From NCBI RefSeq assembly GCF_014640195.1, contig NZ_BMGM01000003.1, positions 124,001 through 188,000 on the forward strand: a stretch of DNA of 64,000 bases, read 5' to 3'. Source of the stretch: Psychroflexus planctonicus (GTDB lineage Bacteria > Bacteroidota > Bacteroidia > Flavobacteriales > Flavobacteriaceae). The notes below the pieces were generated by a model. It was not told the origin of the DNA and ran no database searches. It was given only the letters and a program-made list of their open reading frames with translations. How positions within the stretch are numbered: the stretch's first letter is position 1; every line of letters begins with the position of its first letter. The position numbers were made by a program, and so were the translations under genes. Of this stretch, positions 27,103 through 35,283 are shown one piece after another.

Positions 27103-27705
27103 TTAGTTAATTGAATTTTGTTTTTTACTAAGGTAAAAAAGTTCACCGATAGAAATAAGTATAATGGTATATCCTAAAAGTTCAATACTTTCTTCAGATG
27201 CATCTTTTATGGTTCTAAAGTAACCATCTCCCATCAAATTTTCCCAGTTGGTTCCTTTTCCATACAACCGAGAAAAGACATGTAAAGTGAGTAATCCAAC
27301 TGTAAAAATTCCAAAAGCAAATTGGTGTTGTATTTCTGCTACTTGTTTCCAAAATAACTTTCCGTGCTTAATTAAAATTACAATGGCAATACCAACAACA
27401 CTAAAAGCAAGAATTTGCCAAAGTCCATCGAAAACACTGTCTAAAATTGAATCTAATTCTCTAATAAGATGCGTTAAAAAGAATAAACTTAAAATACTAT
27501 TGAAGTATCGAAAAGCTTCAAATTTAATGCTGCTTATTACTAAAATTATAATTCCGATAAGTAAAAATGTTTCTTGTGCACGTTCAGTAAGCGAATCTTC
27601 CTTAAATTCTCCAGCCATAAAATCGAATTTAATCATAAGCGTGCTAAAAAATAAAAGCAAAGCGTAAAGTGGAAATCTAACAAAGGAAGGAAGTAGTGAA
27701 CGCAT
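27103..27705 (-). CDS. Multi-pass membrane protein, hypothetical
   Basis: A 200-residue protein with six or seven hydrophobic segments and acidic loops (TERAQE, LMGDGYFRTIKDASEESIE). I do not recognise a family with confidence. It is co-directional with, and 5 bp upstream of, the PAP2 phosphatase gene, so a function in membrane lipid metabolism is possible but unproven. Confidence 0.7.
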   Translation of the reverse strand: MRSLLPSFVRFPLYALLLFFSTLMIKFDFMAGEFKEDSLTERAQETFLLIGIIILVISSIKFEAFRYFNSILSLFFLTHLIRELDSILDSVFDGLWQILAFSVVGIAIVILIKHGKLFWKQVAEIQHQFAFGIFTVGLLTLHVFSRLYGKGTNWENLMGDGYFRTIKDASEESIELLGYTIILISIGELFYLSKKQNSIN

Positions 27706-27786
27706 ATCTTCAAGGTATTTTATCTAATGAATACTAAAACAAAGCACAAAGAAACAAAAATTTTTCAAGTAAAGTATAAAAACTAA

Positions 27787-27812
27787 AAAAGCCCCAAAAA
27801 TGGGGCTTTTTA
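27787..27812 (-). terminator. Terminator of the TonB-dependent receptor gene (bidirectional-type hairpin)
   Basis: AAAAGCCCCA (27787-27796) pairs with TGGGGCTTTT (27801-27810) around four A. It lies 17 bp beyond the receptor's stop codon and is flanked by A and T runs, so it can work in both directions. Confidence 0.9.
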
Positions 27813-27828
27813 GCTAATTCAATATGTA

Positions 27829-30800
27829 TTAGTTGAAATTATAGCGCACTCCTAATTGAAGTCTCCACGTATCGCCAATACTATTGGTATTTCTGAAAGT
27901 TTCTGTGGGTAATTCGCTAGTTCCTGAAACCGTGTTCATTCTGTAAATGGGCTCACCTTGATCGTTTCTTCCACGGTAGTTTAACAAAGTGGTTTGGTTT
28001 GCAAATTCGGGTACACCCCAATCAGAATTTAATAAATTTCCGAAGTTTAAGAAGTCTAATGAAAATTGCAATTTATTTTTATCAGCTAAAATAACATCTT
28101 GAGTCAAACGCAAGTCAAAACGATGTAACCACGGACGCAATACACCATTTCTTTCAGCAATGCTGCCTCTGTTTTCGCTTAAATAATCGTCTTGATTAAT
28201 GTATGCATCTAAAGCAGCTCTTTGTTCTGCCACCGTAATTGTTCTATCTCCAGCAGAGTAAATTTCAAAATTAAGCTCTGATGCAGAGTTTGGAATGTAC
28301 ATTAAACGGTTTGATGAATCTCCAAAATTTCCAGAATAGGTATAACTAAATCTACCTGCATTACTCCCTTGATAAAAAACAGAAATGGTTGTGTTTTTTG
28401 TTGAATATGCTAAATTACCAATAACACGATGTGGAATATCGAAAGCTGAATAACTTAACTCTGGATTGTTTCTATCTTCTTTTACCGTACTTGCCCATAA
28501 AGATTGTGCTTGACTTCCTCCTGCTGCATCTAAGTCTCTTGAACGAGAATGTGTATATGCTGCAAAAGTAGAAAACCCATTATCAAACTCTTTTGAAAAT
28601 TGAGCGGTTACTGAATAGTAGTCTGCTTTTTTGTTAGCATTAGTCAATAAAAATACATTTCTAAACTGTTCGTCGTTAGAATAGTTTCCTTCCCAATACG
28701 GACGTTCATCTGGACCGTTTAATATACCATCAGGCTCTCTTAAAACAGCGTTGTAAGCAATAGGCGTAGTAACATCTTGAGAATACATTAATTCTAGTGT
28801 TCCTACAATACCGTAGGGCAATTGTTGATCTACCGCTAAATTAGAACGCCAAACTTGTGGTAATTTGAAGTTTTTATCGGTTAAATTTAATTCGTTAGAA
28901 AGTGTTTGTTCTGGGTTTTCTGGATTACCAAAAGTAACATCAGGATTAAATTGCCAGCCTGGCCCAAAAAGTCCAGAGTTAGCTACTTCATCTCCTTCGA
29001 AACCTAAACCTCCACGTACTACACCAGAACCGTTCACTTGATTAGATAACCAAACAAATGGAAGTCTACCTGAAAATATTCCGGTTCCACCACGTACTTG
29101 TGTAGTTCCGTCTCCATTTACATCCCAGTTGAAACCTACTCTTGGTGACCACAATGGGTTAACATCTGGGAATTGACTTACATCTGGGGTAAATGTATTT
29201 CCATTATTATCTTGGAAGCCCCAATTTTCAGAAATAAATTCGCTATTTCCAGAAGTTCTTCTTGCTTCAACTAGATTATCTAAAAGTTGATTTCTAGGAA
29301 TTGGCGTTTCATAGAAAGGTAAATCTACACGTAAACCAGCTGTTAATTTCAAATTGTCCGTAACTTGCCATTCATCTTGAAAGTAAACCCCAAATTGATT
29401 AAAGATAGTTTGATCTGTAGGTGGCGTAGTCGAGCCGTCTAATGCATAGCTTGTTGCAAAGGCATCTGGCAAAGCTCCTGGAACTCTATTAATAATAGCA
29501 TCTTCAAATGCTTGATAAGTGTTGAAACGATAGAAACCATTAAACACTGGATTAAATGCATTGTCAAATGTCATTCTTTCAAAATTTACCCCTGCAGTAA
29601 ATTTATGCTCTTTGTAGAAGTAAGAAAAATCGTTGGTGATATTAAAAATTTGATTTTCTAATAAATTTCCAACGGTATACAATTCATTACCTAATGAAAA
29701 GTAATACAATGGATCACCTGCTGGTCCAGGTTCTAGTACTTCAATAAATGGAAAAGCCTGCCCGCCTGGAATGCCACGCTTTGGATCTTGAATAGACGTG
29801 TAACCAATATTTAATTGGTTAGACATGTTCTTACCTATTACTGAGGTTAACTCACCTACCAAAGAAGAAACTTCTCTATCATTAGTATAGTTTGTATTTC
29901 TAAAATTCATGGCTTCAATGCCTGTTCTTGAAGTGTTTCTGTATCTTGTATCTATAAATCGAATAGAGTTTCCATTCGTGGGAACATCGTTAAAGCCTGT
30001 GTAGCGATTGTATCTAACCATAAATTTATGGTCTTTGTTGATGTTCCAATCTAAACGCGCATTGAATCGGGTTTGCTCTGAACCAAAGCTGTAGCCTTCA
30101 AACGCTCCTGTTTGGTAATCGTATAAACTCAACATATTGTCTCTAACATTTTGCAACAAATTGGCAGGAACACGAGAAATAGATACATTATTTGGAGTTT
30201 CTCCTGGACGCAAAGCTCTTTTGTTGAAACTGGGTACCAATTCTTCTTCTTCTTCATACGAAACAAAAAAGAACAATTTATCTTTAATGATTGGACCACC
30301 TAAAGTAAAACCTTGAATTTCCGTTTTGGCATCATCCTTATTCAAACGTAAATCGCCTACTAAATCTCCAGTCATTTGGTCATTGCGTAAAAAGTAGTAA
30401 GCTGAACCTGTAAATTCGTTGTCACCTGATTTTGTTACTGCATTTACAGAAGCTCCAGTAAATCCAGCCGTTCTAACATCGTAAGGTGCTAGGTTTACTT
30501 GTACTTCTTCAATTGCATCTAAAGAAACTGGGTTTCCACCTGCAAACTGAGAACTTCCTAAACCAAAGTTGTTGTTATAAATGTTTCCATCTATAGTGTA
30601 ATTATTAAATCGACTAGAAGTACCCGCAAATGAAGTTCCGTTAGATTGCGGTGTTAAACGTGTAAAATCGTTAATACTTCTACTAATGGTTGGTAAAGCA
30701 TCGATTTTTTTTCGAGACAAGTTGGTTGATGCTCCTGTTTTAGAAGGATCAGCAATTCCACGCTTAGAAGATACTACAACTTCATCTAGTAAATCTCCGC

Positions 30801-31128
30801 TCTCCATCACCACTTTTAAGTTGTAACTCTGTCCAAGACCTAAAATTATGTCCGTGTAGGTTCGGTTTTCAAAACCTACATAACTTACCACTACCTTGTA
30901 AGGTCCACCAACTCTAAGATTAGGAAAATAAAATTTTCCATCAAAATTAGTAGTAGTTTGATAATTTGTACCAGAAGGTACGTGTGTGGCAACCACTTCT
31001 GCATCCATTAAAGGAATTCCAGCATCGTCGTTAACCGTTCCTTGCATACTAGAAGAAGTAACTCCTTGTGCAAATACGCCATAGGATAATAGCGTCATAA
31101 AAAACAGTAAAGTTTGTTTCATTTTCAT
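27829..31128 (-). CDS. Oar-like TonB-dependent outer-membrane receptor
   Basis: A 1,099-residue outer-membrane protein. A signal peptide (ending YGVFAQ) leads into a carboxypeptidase-regulatory-like beta domain (about 30-110, MQGTVNDDAGIPLMDAEVV, FDGKFYFPNLRVGG). A plug domain (about 115-240) and a large beta-barrel follow, ending in LQLGVRYNFN with the terminal aromatic typical of outer-membrane barrels. The plug and barrel features (TPQSNGTSFAGTSSRFNNY, EEVQVNLAPYDVR) resemble Oar-type receptors. No SusD-like partner is adjacent, which argues against a classical polysaccharide utilisation locus. The ligand is unknown. Confidence 0.92.
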   Translation of the reverse strand: MKMKQTLLFFMTLLSYGVFAQGVTSSSMQGTVNDDAGIPLMDAEVVATHVPSGTNYQTTTNFDGKFYFPNLRVGGPYKVVVSYVGFENRTYTDIILGLGQSYNLKVVMESGDLLDEVVVSSKRGIADPSKTGASTNLSRKKIDALPTISRSINDFTRLTPQSNGTSFAGTSSRFNNYTIDGNIYNNNFGLGSSQFAGGNPVSLDAIEEVQVNLAPYDVRTAGFTGASVNAVTKSGDNEFTGSAYYFLRNDQMTGDLVGDLRLNKDDAKTEIQGFTLGGPIIKDKLFFFVSYEEEEELVPSFNKRALRPGETPNNVSISRVPANLLQNVRDNMLSLYDYQTGAFEGYSFGSEQTRFNARLDWNINKDHKFMVRYNRYTGFNDVPTNGNSIRFIDTRYRNTSRTGIEAMNFRNTNYTNDREVSSLVGELTSVIGKNMSNQLNIGYTSIQDPKRGIPGGQAFPFIEVLEPGPAGDPLYYFSLGNELYTVGNLLENQIFNITNDFSYFYKEHKFTAGVNFERMTFDNAFNPVFNGFYRFNTYQAFEDAIINRVPGALPDAFATSYALDGSTTPPTDQTIFNQFGVYFQDEWQVTDNLKLTAGLRVDLPFYETPIPRNQLLDNLVEARRTSGNSEFISENWGFQDNNGNTFTPDVSQFPDVNPLWSPRVGFNWDVNGDGTTQVRGGTGIFSGRLPFVWLSNQVNGSGVVRGGLGFEGDEVANSGLFGPGWQFNPDVTFGNPENPEQTLSNELNLTDKNFKLPQVWRSNLAVDQQLPYGIVGTLELMYSQDVTTPIAYNAVLREPDGILNGPDERPYWEGNYSNDEQFRNVFLLTNANKKADYYSVTAQFSKEFDNGFSTFAAYTHSRSRDLDAAGGSQAQSLWASTVKEDRNNPELSYSAFDIPHRVIGNLAYSTKNTTISVFYQGSNAGRFSYTYSGNFGDSSNRLMYIPNSASELNFEIYSAGDRTITVAEQRAALDAYINQDDYLSENRGSIAERNGVLRPWLHRFDLRLTQDVILADKNKLQFSLDFLNFGNLLNSDWGVPEFANQTTLLNYRGRNDQGEPIYRMNTVSGTSELPTETFRNTNSIGDTWRLQLGVRYNFN

Positions 31129-31245
31129 TGTGTTTTTATTGTTATTAATTACGACACAAAAAAAATGAATATTTCTTTTAGGTAGGTATCTTAAAAGTCA
31201 ATGATGCTTTAAATTAGCGTAAGTAAATTATAACCAAATTAAATT

Positions 31246-31710
31246 TTAGGTTAACAATTTAATTCCGGTGTTGGATTTTACTTCATTTATGCTAAAGGCA
31301 CTTTGTGTGTTGGCTATATGCGGAATATCGGTAAGCTTATCAACCATAAAACTCCTGTATTCAGCAATGTTTTTCACCCTGATTTTTAACATATAATCAT
31401 AGGTACCACTAATGTGAAAACATTCTAAAACTTCATCTAAATCTTGGATTTTCTTTTCGAATTCAATTAGATTTTGTTGACTGTGTTTATCCAATTGAAT
31501 CATACAAAAAGATAAGAATTCCTTTTCTACTTTTTCAGCATCAAGCGCTATGGTGTAGTGTTGAATTATTAGATTTCGTTCTAAATTTTTAATGCGTTCG
31601 TAAACTGCAGTTGCCGAAAGATTAACTTGATTAGCTAAAGCTTTTACACTTTGTTTTGCATCCTTTTGAAGCAACTCCAACAACATTTTATCTGTTGTAT
31701 CTAGTTTCAT
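31246..31710 (-). CDS. Lrp/AsnC family transcriptional regulator
   Basis: A 154-residue regulator. An N-terminal helix-turn-helix (about 5-60, MLLELLQKDAKQSVKALANQ and LSATAVYERIKNLE) is followed by an Lrp ligand-binding RAM domain containing FHISGTYDYMLKIRV. Family members sense amino acids and form octamers wrapping DNA. It is divergent from a Cys/Met PLP enzyme gene over an AT-rich region with an inverted repeat and three related repeats. It probably controls itself and that enzyme. Confidence 0.92.
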   Translation of the reverse strand: MKLDTTDKMLLELLQKDAKQSVKALANQVNLSATAVYERIKNLERNLIIQHYTIALDAEKVEKEFLSFCMIQLDKHSQQNLIEFEKKIQDLDEVLECFHISGTYDYMLKIRVKNIAEYRSFMVDKLTDIPHIANTQSAFSINEVKSNTGIKLLT

Positions 31711-31741
31711 TTTGTAAAATTTTCAGTTAAAACAAAATTAC

Positions 31742-31766
31742 TAGATAAATTTAGAATATTTATCTA
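31742..31766. promoter_or_regulatory. 9-7-9 inverted repeat, candidate Lrp-family operator
   Basis: TAGATAAAT (31742-31750) and ATTTATCTA (31758-31766) are perfect inverted copies separated by 7 bp. The site is 32 bp upstream of the Lrp-family start codon, fitting autoregulation. Confidence 0.5.
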
Positions 31767-31778
31767 TAAAATATACTT

Positions 31779-31824
31779 AAATAGATTATTTTACTAAATA
31801 TATTATTTTAAATAGTATTATTTA
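31779..31824. repeat. Three AT-rich 15-bp repeats, candidate Lrp binding array
   Basis: Copies at 31779-31793 (AAATAGATTATTTTA), 31796-31810 (AAATATATTATTTTA) and 31810-31824 (AAATAGTATTATTTA) are close variants spaced 17 and 14 bp apart. Spacing near 1.5 helical turns suits a multimeric DNA-wrapping regulator. Confidence 0.45.
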
Positions 31825-31867
31825 TAGGTATTTATCACTTTTGAACTGAATTTAAAAATTTCACATC

Positions 31868-33094
31868 ATGGCACATCAACCAGCAAATGAGATACAAGAC
31901 TTACAATTTTTTGGCGAATTTGGCGGAGTAAATCCGTCTATATCCGATTCTTCTACTTATACTTTTATGAGTGCAAAAGCTATGATGGATACTTTTGAGG
32001 GAGAACAAGAAGGTTGTTATTTGTATTCAAGACATAGTTCGCCAAGTACACAATATTTAGCAGAAGCACTTGCCCGAATGGAAAATACTGCATCTGCTCA
32101 AGTATTTGCTTCTGGAATGGGCGCCATAAGTACAACACTTATGCAGCTTTGTAAGCAAGGAAATCACATTGTTTCTAGCCGAACTATTTACGGAGGAACC
32201 TATGCTTTTATGAAACACTTTTTACCCCAATTTGGTGTAGAAACTTCATTTGTAGATATAACCAATATCGAAGCCATTGAAGCAGCCATCCAACCACAAA
32301 CCAAAGTAATTTACTGTGAAACACTAAGCAATCCTTTATTAGAAGTTGCAGATATTAAGGCACTTTCTGTACTTGCAAAAAAACACCATCTAACTTTGGT
32401 AGTAGACAATACTTTTACGCCTTTATGTATTACGCCAGCAAATCATGGGGCAGATGTAGTTATTCATAGTTTAACCAAATTTATCAATGGAAATTCAGAC
32501 GCAGTTGGCGGAGCGGTTTGTGCTAGCACAGAATTCATAGAAAGCTTAAAAGATGTAAATCATGGAGCCGGAATGTTGTTGGGTCAAACCATGGATAGTT
32601 TACGAGCAGCATCCATATTAAAAAACCTTAGAACATTACCTATCCGAATGCAAAAACACAGTGCAAATGCATTGTATTTAGCGGAATTCTTTCAAAATTT
32701 AGGAGTGAAATGTGCTTATCCTGGACTGATGAGTCACCAAGGAAATCCTACTTTTAAAAAAATGGCAAATACTGAATTTGGGTGTAGCGGTTTATTCACT
32801 TTAGATTTAGGAACTTTAGAAAAAGCTACTGAACTAATGGAGCTTATGCAACATGAAAATGTGGGCTATTTAGCAGTGAGTTTGGGTTTTTATAAAACTT
32901 TATTTACAGCATCAGGAAGTTCTACTTCTTCCGAAATACCCGAAGATGAACAAAAAGAAATGGGACTTTCTTCTGGACTTGTTCGCTTTTCCATCGGACT
33001 AGATCACGATATACAACGCACTGCAATGCAAATTGAAAAATGCTTACTAGCTTGTGGTGTAATTGGTGTACCTAAAAGTTTAGATCTTTGTTAG
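31868..33094 (+). CDS. Cys/Met metabolism PLP-dependent enzyme (methionine gamma-lyase / cystathionine gamma-synthase type)
   Basis: A 408-residue fold-type I PLP enzyme of the Cys/Met family. It has YLYSRHSSPST, ASGMGAISTT, VVDNTFTPLCITP and the cofactor lysine in VIHSLTKFINGNSDAVGG. Closest in overall features to methionine gamma-lyases and cystathionine gamma-synthases; the substrate cannot be separated by eye. Its divergence from an Lrp/AsnC regulator suggests amino-acid-responsive control. A gamma-lyase would release thiol or sulfide, and a persulfide-detoxification operon lies just downstream under separate control. A terminator follows at 33127-33154. Confidence 0.88.
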   Translation: MAHQPANEIQDLQFFGEFGGVNPSISDSSTYTFMSAKAMMDTFEGEQEGCYLYSRHSSPSTQYLAEALARMENTASAQVFASGMGAISTTLMQLCKQGNHIVSSRTIYGGTYAFMKHFLPQFGVETSFVDITNIEAIEAAIQPQTKVIYCETLSNPLLEVADIKALSVLAKKHHLTLVVDNTFTPLCITPANHGADVVIHSLTKFINGNSDAVGGAVCASTEFIESLKDVNHGAGMLLGQTMDSLRAASILKNLRTLPIRMQKHSANALYLAEFFQNLGVKCAYPGLMSHQGNPTFKKMANTEFGCSGLFTLDLGTLEKATELMELMQHENVGYLAVSLGFYKTLFTASGSSTSSEIPEDEQKEMGLSSGLVRFSIGLDHDIQRTAMQIEKCLLACGVIGVPKSLDLC

Positions 33095-33126
33095 GCTAAT
33101 TTTTCTACTTAGCTTAATTATTCGCT

Positions 33127-33154
33127 AAGCGAAGTCTAAGACTTCGCTTTTTTT
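33127..33154 (+). terminator. Terminator after the Cys/Met PLP gene
   Basis: AAGCGAAGTC (33127-33136) pairs with GACTTCGCTT (33140-33149) and is followed by seven or more T. The left arm can alternatively pair with TTCGCT at 33121-33126. Confidence 0.9.
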
Positions 33155-33187
33155 ATGTACTCATTACATAAAACCACAAAGAAAATG

Positions 33188-33204
33188 CGAAGTTTACAAC
33201 TTCG
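33188..33204. repeat. Palindrome related to the preceding terminator hairpin
   Basis: CGAAGTT-TAC-AACTTCG is a perfect 7-3-7 palindrome. It is a variant of the hairpin at 33127-33149, with a C-G pair exchanged for T-A, so the pairing is preserved. It has no T-tract. Confidence 0.6.
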
Positions 33205-33258
33205 AATAGCTTAGTATAGCTGTAGTTTTCGCTTCAAATCAACTTCCATTTTAGAAAC

Positions 33259-33272
33259 GTAACTTTAGTTAC
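33259..33272 (+). promoter_or_regulatory. Perfect 5-N4-5 palindrome, candidate Crp/Fnr-type activator site
   Basis: GTAAC-TTTA-GTTAC has perfect 5-bp arms. Its centre (33265.5) is exactly 33 bp upstream of the centre of the TATTTTTG box at 33295-33302, the same spacing as at 16191-16234. No -33 TTG is present. Confidence 0.6.
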
Positions 33273-33294
33273 ATGTGTTTTTGTGTCTATTCTG

Positions 33295-33302
33295 TATTTT
33301 TG
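33295..33302 (+). promoter_or_regulatory. -7 promoter element of the HMA/CstB-like operon
   Basis: TATTTTTG matches TAnnTTTG and lies 15 bp upstream of the ATG of the HMA gene. Confidence 0.6.
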
Positions 33303-33317
33303 TACAAAATAAATTAC

Positions 33318-33587
33318 ATGGAACTGAATTTTAAAGTACAAAATTTAAAGTGTGGCGGTTGTGCTAACAGCATAACCAAAAAACTTTCAAGCATACAAGA
33401 AGTTAACCAAGTAGAAGTAAATCCAGAAACTTCTATCGTCAGTGTAAAAGTAACTAAAACTGATGTAGAAGCATCTTTAAAGAAAGCTTTGCTTAATTTA
33501 GGTTATCCTGTAGAAGGCGATAAAAATGCCTTTAGTAGTAAAGCAAAATCCTTTGTTAGTTGTGCAACTGGAAGAATGTCTAATTAA
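33318..33587 (+). CDS. Small heavy-metal-associated (HMA) domain protein
   Basis: An 89-residue protein with a ferredoxin-like HMA fold. The metal-binding loop is LKCGGCANS, with a CxxC pair near residues 11-14, in a beta-alpha-beta-beta-alpha-beta pattern that ends near residue 68. A short tail contains another Cys (FVSCATG). HMA proteins bind Cu(I) or similar soft metals. Encoded 11 bp upstream of a persulfide dioxygenase-rhodanese gene, it may serve sulfur or soft-metal handling rather than plain copper export. The upstream frame extension was rejected because it overlaps the promoter. Confidence 0.85.
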   Translation: MELNFKVQNLKCGGCANSITKKLSSIQEVNQVEVNPETSIVSVKVTKTDVEASLKKALLNLGYPVEGDKNAFSSKAKSFVSCATGRMSN

Positions 33588-33598
33588 ATAAAAAAACT

Positions 33599-34942
33599 AT
33601 GAAAATCAAACAATTTGAAGATGCGCCTTTAGCGCATTATTCATACGCTATACTGAGCAAACAAAAAGTAATTGTAATAGATCCAGCCAGAAACCCACTA
33701 CCCTACTATCAATTTGCAGAAGAAAATGATGCTGAAATAATTGCAGTATTAGAAACGCATCCGCATGCTGATTTTGTGAGTAGTCATTTACAAATTCACC
33801 AAGAAACGGGAGCTACAATTTATGTGAGTAAAATGGTTGGTGCTGAATATCCGCACCAAGCTTTTGATGAAGGAAATCAATTTGAATTTGGAAATGCTAC
33901 AGTAAAAGCTATCCATACGCCAGGACATTCGCCTGATGGAATTAGTTTTTATGTTACCGATAAAAACAGCAATTCCAAAGCGCTATTTACTGGAGACACT
34001 TTATTTATTGGCGATGTAGGTAGACCCGATTTACGTGAAAAAGCGGGAAACATGAAAGCCAAACGCCAAGAATTAGCAGAAGCCATGTATAAAACCGTAC
34101 AAGAGAAATTCACTGACTTAGCAGATGATGTCTTGATTTATCCAGCTCATGGAGCAGGAAGTTTATGTGGTAAAAACATGAGTGATGCAGCAAGCTCAAC
34201 ATTAGGAAACGAACGTACTGGAAACTGGGCGTTTCAAGACCAAACTCAAGAAGAGTTTGTCAACGAAATTTTAAAAGATCAACCGTTTATTCCGAGTTAT
34301 TTCGGTTTTAATGTGGATATAAATAAAAAAGGAGCTGCCAATTTTCAACAAAGCACAAACGGAATTCCGTTGAAATTGTACACCAATACTATTGAAAAGC
34401 AGCTGCCAATTGTAGATGTTCGAGATGAAGCCGATTTCAAGAATGGTCATTTTGAAGGAAGTTTCAATATTATGGCTAGAAGCGAAAGCGATAAAATTGA
34501 AACTTGGTTAGGTGCGATTATTCAACCCGAAGAACAGTTTTATGTAGTAGTAAAAAGTGTGAGTGACATTGAAAGTATTTTAAGTAGAATTGCAAAAATT
34601 GGCTACGAAAAACAAATTGAAGCGGTATTAACAATCGGTCGAGAAGCCAAATTAGTTTCTACTGAAGTATTGGATGTTGAAGAGTTTAAAGCCAATAAAG
34701 AACAATACCACATCATTGACATTCGCAGTAAAAGCGAACATCAAAACGAAGTAAAGTTTGAATCTTCTGATAATCACCCATTAAATGATTTACGCAAATC
34801 TGCTGAAGAAATTAAGCCTAATAAACACGTTGTGGTTCATTGTGCAGGCGGTTACCGAAGTGCTGCTGGTGCGAGTATTTTAGAAGCCAAATTAAAAGGC
34901 AGTAAAGTATATGATTTAAGTTCTGCTATTGAAGATTTTTAG
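33599..34942 (+). CDS. CstB-like persulfide dioxygenase-rhodanese fusion
   Basis: A 447-residue protein whose layout matches the sulfide-detoxification enzyme CstB. The N-terminal metallo-beta-lactamase domain (about 1-245) has ETHPHADFVSSH, the HxHADF variant seen in CstB, plus HTPGHSPDG and FTGDTLFIGDVGRPD. A central rhodanese-like domain (about 260-350) lacks a catalytic cysteine. The C-terminal rhodanese (about 360-447) has an intact VVHCAGGYRSAAG with Cys near 415. CstB oxidises persulfides and releases thiosulfate. It shares an operon with the HMA gene, and their promoter has a palindromic activator-like site. Confidence 0.88.
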   Translation: MKIKQFEDAPLAHYSYAILSKQKVIVIDPARNPLPYYQFAEENDAEIIAVLETHPHADFVSSHLQIHQETGATIYVSKMVGAEYPHQAFDEGNQFEFGNATVKAIHTPGHSPDGISFYVTDKNSNSKALFTGDTLFIGDVGRPDLREKAGNMKAKRQELAEAMYKTVQEKFTDLADDVLIYPAHGAGSLCGKNMSDAASSTLGNERTGNWAFQDQTQEEFVNEILKDQPFIPSYFGFNVDINKKGAANFQQSTNGIPLKLYTNTIEKQLPIVDVRDEADFKNGHFEGSFNIMARSESDKIETWLGAIIQPEEQFYVVVKSVSDIESILSRIAKIGYEKQIEAVLTIGREAKLVSTEVLDVEEFKANKEQYHIIDIRSKSEHQNEVKFESSDNHPLNDLRKSAEEIKPNKHVVVHCAGGYRSAAGASILEAKLKGSKVYDLSSAIEDF

Positions 34943-34976
34943 TTTAAAAGCTTCATTTAAAGCTATTTTATATTTT

Positions 34977-35025
34977 AGAAAACCCTAAATTAACTGAACA
35001 ATGTTCTGCTAATTTAGGGTTTTCT
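34977..35025 (+). terminator. Long terminator hairpin after the CstB-like gene
   Basis: AGAAAACCCTAAATTA (34977-34992) pairs with TAATTTAGGGTTTTCT (35010-35025), and GAACA/TGTTC pairs inside the loop. The stem is perfect over 16 bp and symmetrical, so it may also work on the opposite strand. Confidence 0.88.
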
Positions 35026-35063
35026 ATTTTGTAAGTATGGGTAAATTGAAATTGTATTCCAAT

Positions 35064-35195
35064 TCAATAAGCTTCACTACTGCTAACTTCTACAATCCAA
35101 CTTTTATTATCTAACTTTTTAAAACTTCTACCATTTAAACTACCTAAAAAGGTCACACAGACAGGCTCTTCATATCTAATATCAAATTTTTGCAT
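35064..35195 (-). CDS. Possible 43-residue hypothetical protein
   Basis: From ATG 35193-35195 the minus strand encodes a 43-residue peptide beginning MQKFDIRYEEPV and ending WIVEVSSSEAY. Codon usage (GAA, AAA, AGT, GTA) looks like that of neighbouring genes, and the peptide is not hydrophobic. I recognise no family and see no clear promoter, so it could be spurious. Confidence 0.3.
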   Translation of the reverse strand: MQKFDIRYEEPVCVTFLGSLNGRSFKKLDNKSWIVEVSSSEAY

Positions 35196-35258
35196 TCCTT
35201 CAAATCCTAAGCAATCTTTAAAAAACACAAGCTTTTTATGGAAACTAAAAAAGAATGC

Positions 35259-35266
35259 TACCTTTG
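35259..35266 (+). promoter_or_regulatory. Candidate -7 element of the Gfo/Idh gene
   Basis: TACCTTTG is a perfect TAnnTTTG match 17 bp upstream of the ATG at 35284. Confidence 0.45.
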
Positions 35267-35283
35267 TAGGAAATGCAAAACTT

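Larger units (their letters stand above)
35026..35283. other. Gap between the CstB-like gene's terminator and the Gfo/Idh gene
   Basis: It contains a possible 43-codon minus-strand ORF at 35064-35195, a plus-strand TACCTTTG box at 35259-35266 and otherwise AT-rich sequence without recognisable features. Confidence 0.45.

Noticed and set aside
27248-27667. Plus-strand ORF of 139 codons
   Set aside because: Antisense to the multi-pass membrane protein gene; the translated product is basic and Cys-rich without recognisable features.
27787-27812. CRISPR-like or attenuator interpretation of the GCCCC/GGGGC hairpin
   Set aside because: A single hairpin with A and T tracts directly after a stop codon is explained by simple termination.
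33273-33317. Fifteen-codon extension of the HMA protein
   Set aside because: It overlaps the -7 box; the ATG at 33318 directly precedes the HMA fold.
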